This document shows, piece after piece, positions 1 through 5,053 of a stretch of DNA of 5,053 nucleotides. Each line of letters starts with the position of its first letter. Position 1 is the first letter of the stretch. Made by a program: the position numbers and the translations under genes. Location: NCBI GenBank assembly GCA_020741375.1, contig DYZF01000166.1:1-5053 (forward strand), in the 5' to 3' direction. Source of the DNA: Tessaracoccus flavescens (GTDB lineage Bacteria; Actinomycetota; Actinomycetes; Propionibacteriales; Propionibacteriaceae). The notes beneath the pieces are model-generated. The model searched no databases. It worked only from the letters and a program-made list of their open reading frames with translations, and was not told the origin of the DNA.

Positions 1-1616
1 AGATCAGCGACGACGACGCCCGCGTCGAACTCGCCGACGAGCCGTTCAAGCTCGAGCTGATCACCGACAAGGGCAGCGCGTCAGCCGACGACGGTTCCTC
101 CGTCGAAGTGGGCGCCGGCCAGCTCACCATGTACGACAACGTGCGCCGCGACGGCTCCGTCGCCTGGACGGATCTATGCCGCGGCCCGCACGTGCCGCAC
201 ACCGGCTACCTCGGCAACGGCTGGGCGCTCACCAAGTCGTCGGCCGCATACTGGCGCGGCGATCAGCGCAACGCGGGCCTGCAGCGCGTCTATGGCACCG
301 CGTGGCCGTCCAAGGAAGAGCTCAAGGCCTACCAGGATCGCATCGAACAGGCTGCACTCCGCGACCACCGTCGGCTCGGTACGGAGCTGGACCTGTTCTC
401 GTTCCCCGACGAGATCGGCTCAGGTCTGGCTGTGTTCCACCCGAAGGGTGGTCTGATCCGCATGGAGATGGAGGACTACTCGCGCCGTCAGCACGTTGCC
501 GCAGGGTATGAGTTCGTCAACACCCCGCACCTCACCAAGGCGAAGCTGTACGAGCTGTCGGGTCACCTCGATTGGTACGCCGACGGCATGTACCCGCCCA
601 TGCATATGGACGAGGAGCGCGACGCGGACGGGAACGTCACCAAGCAGGGCGCCGACTACTACATGAAGCCGATGAACTGCCCGATGCACAACCTGATCTT
701 CGCGGCGCGCGGACGCTCCTACCGTGAGCTTCCGCTGCGACTGTTCGAGTTCGGCACCGTGTACCGCAACGAGAAGTCGGGCGTCGTGCACGGCCTCACC
801 CGTGCCCGCGGGTTCACGCAGGATGATGCACACATCTATTGCACCCGCGAGCAGATGCGCGACGAGCTGACCACGCTGCTGCAGTTCGTGCTGGACCTGC
901 TGAAGGATTACGGCCTCGACGATTTTTACCTTGAGTTGTCCACCAAGAACCCGGAGAAGTTTGTCGGTGATGACAAGACGTGGGAGGAAGCCACCGAAAC
1001 CTTGCGCGAGGTCGCTACTGCGTCTGGCCTCGAGCTGGTTGCCGATCCCGGCGGTGCCGCGTTCTACGGTCCGAAGATCTCCGTTCAGGCCAAGGATGCG
1101 ATCGGCCGCACCTGGCAGATGTCGACGATTCAGCTCGATTTCAACCTGCCTGAGCGGTTCGAGCTCGAGTATCAGGCGGCCGACGGCACTCGCCAGCGTC
1201 CGGTCATGATCCACCGTGCACTGTTCGGCTCCATCGAGCGCTTTTTCGCGGTGCTCACTGAGCACTACGCGGGCGCGTTCCCGGCATGGCTGGCTCCGGT
1301 TCAGGTGCTGGGCATCCCGGTTGCGGGTGAGTTCGACGAGTATCTGGGCGGCGTGCTGGACCAGCTGCGCGCCGAGGGAATTCGCGTGGAACTCGACGCG
1401 TCGGACGATCGGTTCGGCAAGAAGATCCGCAATGCGCAGAAGACGAAGGCGCCGTTCATGCTGATCGCCGGCGGCGAAGACCGCGACAACGGCTCGGTCT
1501 CCTTCCGCTTCCGCGACGGCTCGCAGCGCAACGGCGTCCCCGCGGCCGACGCGGTGCGCGAGATCGTCGAGTTCGTCCGCTCACGCTCGAACGCCACGCC
1601 CAGCGCCGATGCCTGA
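1..1616 (+). CDS. thrS: Threonyl-tRNA synthetase, C-terminal part (5' end outside window)
   Basis: Cytoplasmic class II aminoacyl-tRNA synthetase that charges tRNA-Thr. The frame is open from base 3 to the TGA at 1614-1616 (537 visible residues); E. coli ThrRS has 642, so the TGS domain and first half of the editing domain lie upstream. Visible residues 1-70 are the end of the N2 editing domain, with DLCRGPH supplying editing residues C59 and H63 (E. coli Cys182/His186). The catalytic core follows: zinc ligands C226 (in MNCPMH), H277 (in DDAHIY) and H404 (in MIHRALFGS, motif 3), spaced almost as in E. coli (334/385/511); motif 2 [12 protein letters not shown] carries the catalytic Arg at 255. 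The anticodon-binding domain starts near residue 430 (LAPVQV) and runs to the end. All visible key residues are intact. A GTG at 108 is not the start, because homology continues upstream (DEPFKLELI). The stop overlaps the next gene by 8 bases. Confidence 0.98.
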   Translation, partial: ISDDDARVELADEPFKLELITDKGSASADDGSSVEVGAGQLTMYDNVRRDGSVAWTDLCRGPHVPHTGYLGNGWALTKSSAAYWRGDQRNAGLQRVYGTAWPSKEELKAYQDRIEQAALRDHRRLGTELDLFSFPDEIGSGLAVFHPKGGLIRMEMEDYSRRQHVAAGYEFVNTPHLTKAKLYELSGHLDWYADGMYPPMHMDEERDADGNVTKQGADYYMKPMNCPMHNLIFAARGRSYRELPLRLFEFGTVYRNEKSGVVHGLTRARGFTQDDAHIYCTREQMRDELTTLLQFVLDLLKDYGLDDFYLELSTKNPEKFVGDDKTWEEATETLREVATASGLELVADPGGAAFYGPKISVQAKDAIGRTWQMSTIQLDFNLPERFELEYQAADGTRQRPVMIHRALFGSIERFFAVLTEHYAGAFPAWLAPVQVLGIPVAGEFDEYLGGVLDQLRAEGIRVELDASDDRFGKKIRNAQKTKAPFMLIAGGEDRDNGSVSFRFRDGSQRNGVPAADAVREIVEFVRSRSNATPSADA

Positions 1617-2145
1617 CGTGGAGGACAGCACCTCTCTGGCCGGGGTCCCAGACGCGTTTCAGCGTCTGTGGACCCCGCACCGGATGGTCTACATCCAAGG
1701 TGAGGGCAAGCCGGAGAAGACGGGCGAGTGCCCCTTCTGCGCCTCACCCCAACGCTCCGACGATGACGGGCTCATCGTCGCCCGCGGCGAGCACTGCTTC
1801 GTGGTGATGAACCTGTTCCCCTATTCGCCGGGCCACCTGCTGGTGTGCCCGTACCGGCACGTCAGCGATTACACCGACCTCACGGTCGATGAGACCCGCG
1901 AGCTGGCCGAGTTCACGCAGCAGGCGATGCGGGTGATCCGCCGGGTCTCAAAGCCGCACGGATTCAACCTCGGGATGAACCAGGGCGACGTCGCCGGCGC
2001 CGGGATCGCTGCCCACCTGCACCAGCATGTCGTGCCGCGCTGGGCCGGGGATTCAAACTTCCTCCCTGTGATCGGGCAGACCCGCGCGTTGCCGCAACTG
2101 CTCGGTGAAGCCCGCGCCGCGCTCGCCGAGGCGTGGCAGGGCTAG
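1609..2145 (+). CDS. HIT-family nucleotide phosphorylase/hydrolase (Rv2613c-like, probable Ap4A phosphorylase)
   Basis: A 178-residue soluble protein with the histidine-triad motif HLHQHVV at residues 136-142; H138 or H140 region carries the nucleotidyl-transfer histidine of the family. A CPFC pair at 41-44, with histidines further on, looks like the structural zinc site of many HIT proteins. The blocks RLWTPHRM (19-26), NLFPYSPGH (68-76) and PQLL near the C-terminus match the actinobacterial family that includes M. tuberculosis Rv2613c, reported as a diadenosine tetraphosphate phosphorylase; the same activity here is inferred. It follows thrS exactly as in mycobacteria. The start ATG at 1609 lies inside the end of thrS (ATGCCTGA overlap) without a clear Shine-Dalgarno, so translation is probably coupled to thrS termination. 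An in-frame GTG at 1618 is a less likely alternative start. The first codons contain a strong inverted repeat (1642-1676). Confidence 0.93.
   Translation: MPDVEDSTSLAGVPDAFQRLWTPHRMVYIQGEGKPEKTGECPFCASPQRSDDDGLIVARGEHCFVVMNLFPYSPGHLLVCPYRHVSDYTDLTVDETRELAEFTQQAMRVIRRVSKPHGFNLGMNQGDVAGAGIAAHLHQHVVPRWAGDSNFLPVIGQTRALPQLLGEARAALAEAWQG
1642..1676 (+). other. Strong RNA hairpin within the 5' coding region of the HIT gene
   Basis: Inverted repeat: arm GGGGTCC (1642-1648) pairs with GGACCCC (1670-1676), and AGACGC (1650-1655) pairs with GCGTCT (1662-1667). A small internal loop (C1649 against GT 1668-1669) separates the two helices, and the apical loop is GTTTCA. That gives 13 Watson-Crick pairs, mostly G-C, 26 bases after the thrS stop. 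There is no T-tract after it, so it is not a canonical intrinsic terminator. It could attenuate, stabilise or delimit the thrS message, or be a by-product of coding for the conserved FQRLWTPH segment. The structure is seen; any role is inferred. Confidence 0.5.
2137..2141 (+). promoter_or_regulatory. Ribosome binding site CAGGG for the acyltransferase
   Basis: CAGGG ends 6 bases before the GTG at 2148, a normal Shine-Dalgarno distance. The upstream in-frame GTG at 2133 has only GAGG one base away, which is too close to work. This site therefore favours the 2148 start. It lies within the last codons of the HIT gene. Confidence 0.5.
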
Positions 2146-2147
2146 GC

Positions 2148-2972
2148 GTGGACCTCGTCGCCGTCACGTGGGCTGTCGGGGGCAGGGTTCCGCGGCGCCT
2201 CGGCGACGCCTTCGCGCGGCTCGCCTCGCCAGTGGTGAGCCGGTTCAAGCTGCCTGCCGTGGACGCGTGGGCCGACAGCATCGAGCGCGCCACCGGAGTA
2301 GTCCCGACGGCGACGTCTCGGCGCCGACTCGTCGAGAACTGGATGCGCAACAACCTGTGGTCGCTGAGCCTGGCCAGGTGGAGCGACGACGAGGTGTTGA
2401 GCGTCGTTCGGATCACACCGGAGGATGAGGCGAAGCTGCACGAGTCGCTCGCCGGGCCCGGGCTCGTCATGGCCTTGCCGCACATGGGGTCGTGGGATTT
2501 CGCCGGCGCCTGGTGCGCACGCGTCGGCGTGAAGGTGGTGAGCGTCGCAGAGCGCCTCCCGAAGGGGCTTTATGAGCGCTTTTCCGCCGCCCGGGAGGGC
2601 ATGGGGATGACCATCTACCCGGTGGATCAACCGGACCTGATGAAGCGCTTGGCCGACGACGTCGCCGCCCGGCGGATGGTGTGCTTGTTGGCCGACCGCG
2701 ACCTCAGCTCCCGCGGCATCGACGTGCCGTGGCCCCACAGCCAGGAACGGCTGCCCGTACCTGCAGGGCCCGCCCTGCTCGCGCTGCGCACCGGGGCGGA
2801 CCTGCGCGTCGCCACGACGCACTTCGACGGCGACCACTTGGTCCTCGAAGTCTCCGACCCCATCGACGGCGCAGACACGGCCGCCCGCATGGCGGGTGTG
2901 GCGGAGGTCTTCGCCGACGCCGTGCGTCGCCACCCGGAATCGTGGCTCATGCTGCGGAAGGCCTTCAGGTGA
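2148..2972 (+). CDS. patA: Lysophospholipid acyltransferase family protein (PIM acyltransferase, PatA/HtrB type)
   Basis: Predicted membrane-associated acyl-CoA-dependent acyltransferase (LpxL/HtrB superfamily), 274 residues. In mycobacteria the gene at this position (Rv2611c, PatA) acylates the mannose of phosphatidylinositol mannoside on the inner face of the membrane. The HX4D catalytic motif is HMGSWD at 112-117, inside LPHMGSWDFAGAW. The second acidic catalytic residue is probably E200, four residues before PAGPALLA (205-212), the same spacing as in PatA. LLADRDLS (180-187) and the terminal HPESWLMLRKAF are further family signatures. Unusual: the FFG normally just before the glutamate is replaced by HSQ, and the usual WHML near the end is WLML. 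The start GTG 2148 is chosen for its CAGGG site and because the N-terminus then begins like family members; GTG 2133 would add five residues and overlap the HIT gene. The 3' end overlaps pimA by GTGA, indicating coupling. Confidence 0.88.
   Translation: MDLVAVTWAVGGRVPRRLGDAFARLASPVVSRFKLPAVDAWADSIERATGVVPTATSRRRLVENWMRNNLWSLSLARWSDDEVLSVVRITPEDEAKLHESLAGPGLVMALPHMGSWDFAGAWCARVGVKVVSVAERLPKGLYERFSAAREGMGMTIYPVDQPDLMKRLADDVAARRMVCLLADRDLSSRGIDVPWPHSQERLPVPAGPALLALRTGADLRVATTHFDGDHLVLEVSDPIDGADTAARMAGVAEVFADAVRRHPESWLMLRKAFR
2956..2961 (+). promoter_or_regulatory. Ribosome binding site GGAAGG for the PimA-like gene
   Basis: GGAAGG ends 7 bases before the GTG at 2969, within the last codons of the acyltransferase gene. 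It decides the start of the glycosyltransferase: the frame is open much further upstream (to 2681), but the translated extension is arginine/proline-rich and unlike any glycosyltransferase, and lies on acyltransferase coding sequence. Confidence 0.6.
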
Positions 2973-3976
2973 GGATCGCACTGGTGTGTCCGTACTCGCT
3001 GGACACGCCTGGCGGCGTTGCTCGCCACGTCACGGGATTGGCCGGCTGGCTGCGTGAGCAGGGGCAGCGGGCGCTCGTCATCGCACCAGGCACCGGGAGG
3101 CCGGCTCCGGACACGCTTCTTCTGGGTCGCGCCACACCCCTGGCGTTCAACGGGTCGGTCGCGCAACTGGCCCTGTCACCGGCCCAGACCCGACGCGCCG
3201 TCGCCGCTTTAGCGGGCGCCGACATCGTGCACGTGCACGAACCGCTGACTCCAGGCCTCGCCTACGCGACGGCGCGAGCCGGACGCGGCCGATTGGTGGT
3301 GACCCATCACGCCCACTTCGAACCGGGCCGTTTCGCGCCGGTCCTGCGGGTGCGGGCGTCGGCTTTGCCCCGCCGCACCAGCGTGGCGGTGTCGAACGCC
3401 GCCGCCTCAACTGCGCGGGCGGTCACTGGGGTGGAGCTGCTGATCATTCCCAACGCCATCGCCATGCCCGATCCGGTGTCGGTCGCGGCGCGACGTCGGA
3501 TGCAGGTGGCGTTCGTCGGGCGGCTGGATGAGCCGCGCAAGGGGTATTCGACGTTCTGTGCGTTGGCCGACGAGTTCCCAGAGGTCGACTTCGTGGCCGC
3601 GGGACCCGGGCGCACCGGGCACCCTCGGATCAAGGAACTGGGACAGGTCTCCGATGCGACGCTGAGTGAGGTGCTCGCTGCGTCGGCCGTGCTGGTGGCG
3701 CCCAACCTGTACGGCGAGTCGTTCGGAATGGTCCTCGTCGAGGCACTGGCGCACGGGTGCAGCGTGGTCGCCAGTTCGTTGCCGGCCTTCCGCGACGTCG
3801 TCGACGACGACCGTTTGGTCACCTGGTTCGATCCCCACGACACGCCCGGAGCCATCGCTGCCCTCCGGATGGCGTTGTCGAAGCCGCCCGTGAGGGGGCT
3901 CGCTCGTGAGACCGCCCGTGCCTTCACCTGGGATGTCGTGGGCCCGCAGGTCTTGGCCGCTTACGAGCGCGGCTAG
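2969..3976 (+). CDS. pimA: GT4 glycosyltransferase, PimA-type mannosyltransferase
   Basis: A 335-residue GT-B fold, family GT4 retaining glycosyltransferase. PimA transfers mannose from GDP-mannose to phosphatidylinositol at the cytoplasmic face, the first committed PIM/lipomannan step. Seen here: N-terminal CPYSLDTPGGV (7-17) with the family Tyr and glycine loop, NGSVA (61-65), HVHEP (88-92), His114 (equivalent of mycobacterial His118), GRLDEPRKG (184-192) with R185/K191 matching the diphosphate-binding Arg196/Lys202, and the EX7E motif GESFGMVLVE (E250, E258). So donor binding and catalysis look intact. Acceptor-side differences: NGSVARLRF of mycobacteria is NGSVAQLAL, TFHTSTTKS is THHAHFEPG, and the basic RKVKK membrane patch is reduced to RRAVA. 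The protein is about 40 residues shorter than mycobacterial PimA, mainly a missing C-terminal tail and shorter loops in the C-domain. Starts at GTG 2969 (GTGA overlap with the acyltransferase). A related GT4 enzyme with another lipid acceptor is possible. Confidence 0.85.
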   Translation: MRIALVCPYSLDTPGGVARHVTGLAGWLREQGQRALVIAPGTGRPAPDTLLLGRATPLAFNGSVAQLALSPAQTRRAVAALAGADIVHVHEPLTPGLAYATARAGRGRLVVTHHAHFEPGRFAPVLRVRASALPRRTSVAVSNAAASTARAVTGVELLIIPNAIAMPDPVSVAARRRMQVAFVGRLDEPRKGYSTFCALADEFPEVDFVAAGPGRTGHPRIKELGQVSDATLSEVLAASAVLVAPNLYGESFGMVLVEALAHGCSVVASSLPAFRDVVDDDRLVTWFDPHDTPGAIAALRMALSKPPVRGLARETARAFTWDVVGPQVLAAYERG

Positions 3977-3985
3977 GCTGAAGGG

Positions 3986-4588
3986 GTGCAGATCACGCCG
4001 CCTGTGGAGCAGGAGTTCGACACCACAGCGGTTTTCACGCTGCCCAACGTCTTGTCGTTCATCCGCCTGCTCGCGATCCCGCTGTTCTGCTGGCTGATCT
4101 GGGCCGGCCACGATCTGGCGGCGGTCATCATGCTGGCTGCCTTCGCGGCCACCGACTGGTTCGACGGCTACCTCGCCCGACGGCTGAAGCAGCGCAGCCC
4201 CTTGGGCGCGAAACTAGACCCGGTCGCTGACCGGCTCTACATCCTCTCCACAGTGATCATGCTGCTCGTGCGCGGCATCGTGCCGTGGTGGTTCGTTGCG
4301 ATCCTGCTGGCGCGCGACGTCATGCTCACGCTGCTCGTGCCCAGTCTCAAGAAGCGTCACGGGCTCGTGGCGCTCCCGGTCAACATGGTGGGCAAGGCGG
4401 CCACGATGCTGCTGCTCATGGCGTTGCCGCTGATCCTGATCGGCGCACCCACGTCCCTCGGGTGGGTGTGGGCGCACTACCTCGGCTGGGTGCTCGGCAT
4501 CGTGGGCGCGGTTGCCTACTGGAGCGCCGGCGGGCTATATGTTCGTGAGCTCGTTCGGCTCAATAGGAGGCAAGTTGAGGCGCCCTGA
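3986..4588 (+). CDS. pgsA: CDP-alcohol phosphatidyltransferase (PGP synthase / cardiolipin synthase type, pgsA2-like)
   Basis: A 200-residue integral membrane enzyme that moves a phosphatidyl group from CDP-diacylglycerol to an alcohol. The complete family signature is present: D57-WF-D60-G61-YL-A64-R65, then G74-AKL-D78-PVA-D82. About six hydrophobic segments can be seen (roughly 22-41, 43-56, 83-97, 100-118, 136-154, 161-183). It lacks the KARAE...ERPER pattern of mycobacterial PI-phosphate synthase (PgsA1) and has instead ARD (109-111) and GKAAT (136-140), as in phosphatidylglycerophosphate and eukaryote-type cardiolipin synthases, so it is not a stand-in for PgsA1 by motif. Being followed by DUF881 matches M. 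tuberculosis Rv1822 (pgsA2)-Rv1823. Start GTG 3986 is the first possible after the in-frame TAG of pimA; GTG 4004 is an alternative. AAGGGG abuts the start directly, so there is no normally spaced Shine-Dalgarno and reinitiation after pimA is likely. Exact alcohol substrate uncertain. Confidence 0.9.
   Translation: MQITPPVEQEFDTTAVFTLPNVLSFIRLLAIPLFCWLIWAGHDLAAVIMLAAFAATDWFDGYLARRLKQRSPLGAKLDPVADRLYILSTVIMLLVRGIVPWWFVAILLARDVMLTLLVPSLKKRHGLVALPVNMVGKAATMLLLMALPLILIGAPTSLGWVWAHYLGWVLGIVGAVAYWSAGGLYVRELVRLNRRQVEAP
4565..4570 (+). promoter_or_regulatory. Ribosome binding site AGGAGG for the DUF881 gene
   Basis: A perfect AGGAGG inside the last codons of pgsA, 4 bases before TTG 4575. It is 25 bases from the first downstream ATG (4596), too far to serve it, so it argues for a TTG start. 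It is the best Shine-Dalgarno in the window. Confidence 0.6.
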
Positions 4589-5053
4589 CGCCAGCATGAG
4601 CCTGTTGACGGACCTTCAGACGCAGGCGCTGGAACCCGAGTACGCCACGACGGCGAGCAAGCGGAACACACCCGGCGTGTTGGCGCTCGCGGTCGCGCTC
4701 GTCGTGATCGTCCTCACCGTTGCGGGCCTGCAAACCACCCGAGGCGCTGGCGACGCCGCCGCCCAGCGCGCTGAGCTCCTAGAACGTGTTGCCGGGGCCC
4801 GGGAGCGGCAAGCTGCGCTGAGTGATCAAGTGACGGAACTCGACGCCGAGGTGCGCTCCCTGACGGAATCCGCGCTGGGCGACCCGGCTCAGCGTCAGGA
4901 GTTGGCGTCGTTGGAGCACGCGATCGGTGGCGGTCCGGTGACCGGGCCAGGGATCGTCGTGACCGTCAGCGACGCCGCCAACGCGCAGAACGCGCAGGGC
5001 TTCGTCCTCGATTCGGACCTCAGCCGGCTCGTCAACTGGCTTCGCGCAGCTGG
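4575..5053 (+). CDS. DUF881 family membrane protein, N-terminal part (3' end outside window)
   Basis: The frame is open from the pgsA 3' end to the window edge (159 full codons). From TTG 4575: a cytoplasmic tail with RPDASMSLL (3-11) typical of actinobacterial DUF881 proteins, one transmembrane helix (about 34-52, GVLALAVALVVIVLTVAGL), a predicted coiled coil rich in Glu/Arg/Leu (about 60-115), then the start of the DUF881 domain (VTGPGIVVTVSDA, 122-134, and LDSDLSRLVNWLRAAG at the edge). Topology: short N-terminus inside, coiled coil and domain outside. Function unknown; homologues sit in Rv1823-Rv1825 of M. tuberculosis and as ylxW/ylxX next to sbp and ftsA-ftsZ in B. subtilis, suggesting an envelope or division role (inference). 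ATG 4596 would cut off the conserved RPDA residues; in-frame ATG 4539 and GTG 4545 lack a ribosome site. Overlaps pgsA by 14 bases. Confidence 0.88.
   Translation, partial: MRRPDASMSLLTDLQTQALEPEYATTASKRNTPGVLALAVALVVIVLTVAGLQTTRGAGDAAAQRAELLERVAGARERQAALSDQVTELDAEVRSLTESALGDPAQRQELASLEHAIGGGPVTGPGIVVTVSDAANAQNAQGFVLDSDLSRLVNWLRAA

Noticed and set aside
420..1265. Long open frame on the minus strand opposite thrS
   Set aside because: It is antisense to conserved catalytic motifs of ThrRS, its translation has no recognisable domain, and long antisense frames are expected in GC-rich genes.
1614..1680. Intrinsic terminator after thrS
   Set aside because: The hairpin at 1642-1676 is followed by GCACCGGATGG, not a T-tract, and lies inside the coding region of the next gene.
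2681..2968. Upstream extension of the PimA-like frame by 96 codons
   Set aside because: The extension is Arg/Pro-rich and overlaps conserved acyltransferase codons; homology to PimA begins exactly at GTG 2969, which has a GGAAGG site.
2142..2981. Long minus-strand open frame covering almost the whole acyltransferase gene
   Set aside because: Its limits coincide with the real plus-strand gene, its translation is rich in His, Arg, Pro and Gly with no motif, and the plus strand has clear family signatures.
3796..3809. Perfect 14-base palindrome centred on TCGA within pimA
   Set aside because: It arises from GTC/GAC codons for a Val/Asp run (DVVDDD) and has no spacing, repeat copy or context suggesting an operator.
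3981..3986. AAGGGG as ribosome binding site for pgsA
   Set aside because: It runs directly into the GTG start with no spacer and is 17 bases from the alternative GTG at 4004, so it fits neither.
3407..4111. Minus-strand open frame across the pimA-pgsA junction
   Set aside because: Translation is low-complexity and charged (runs of R, D, Q, H), with no motif and no ribosome site; the plus strand explains the region.

Overview
The window is a compact, GC-rich, all-plus-strand gene array typical of a high-GC Gram-positive (Actinobacteria). The gene types (HIT protein after thrS, PIM-type acyltransferase, PimA-type mannosyltransferase, CDP-alcohol phosphotransferase, DUF881) and the heavy use of GTG/TTG starts point there. 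Genus cannot be fixed from this sequence; a Propionibacteriales-like organism is only a guess. I see no mobile element, RNA gene or CRISPR array, and no non-coding stretch longer than about 10 bases.

Layout: (1) 1-1616, 3' three-quarters or so of threonyl-tRNA synthetase (thrS), cut by the left edge; (2) 1609-2145, HIT-family nucleotide phosphorylase/hydrolase, overlapping thrS by 8 bases; (3) 2148-2972, PatA/HtrB-type membrane acyltransferase; (4) 2969-3976, GT4 glycosyltransferase of the PimA type, overlapping gene 3 by 4 bases; (5) 3986-4588, CDP-alcohol phosphatidyltransferase, nine bases after gene 4 and in the same reading frame; (6) 4575-5053, start of a DUF881 membrane protein, overlapping gene 5 and cut by the right edge. 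The tight packing implies one operon with translational coupling.

Genes 1-4 reproduce the mycobacterial order thrS - HIT - (pgsA1) - acyltransferase - pimA (Rv2614c-Rv2610c), but without the phosphatidylinositol-phosphate synthase gene that normally lies between the HIT gene and the acyltransferase. Genes 5-6 reproduce a different mycobacterial locus (Rv1822 pgsA2 - Rv1823 DUF881). The window is therefore a join of a PIM-lipid locus and a pgsA2/DUF881 locus.

The glycosyltransferase keeps the GDP-mannose/catalytic residues of PimA but has lost several basic or polar residues on the acceptor and membrane side, and the acyltransferase has an altered FFGE-like block. Together with the missing PI-synthase gene, this raises the testable idea that the pair acts on an acceptor other than phosphatidylinositol, for example a phosphate-free acyl inositol mannoside. 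That is inference, not shown by the sequence. Other points: a strong hairpin within the first codons of the HIT gene, a lone UAG separating the in-frame pimA and pgsA genes, and a probable TTG start for the DUF881 gene.
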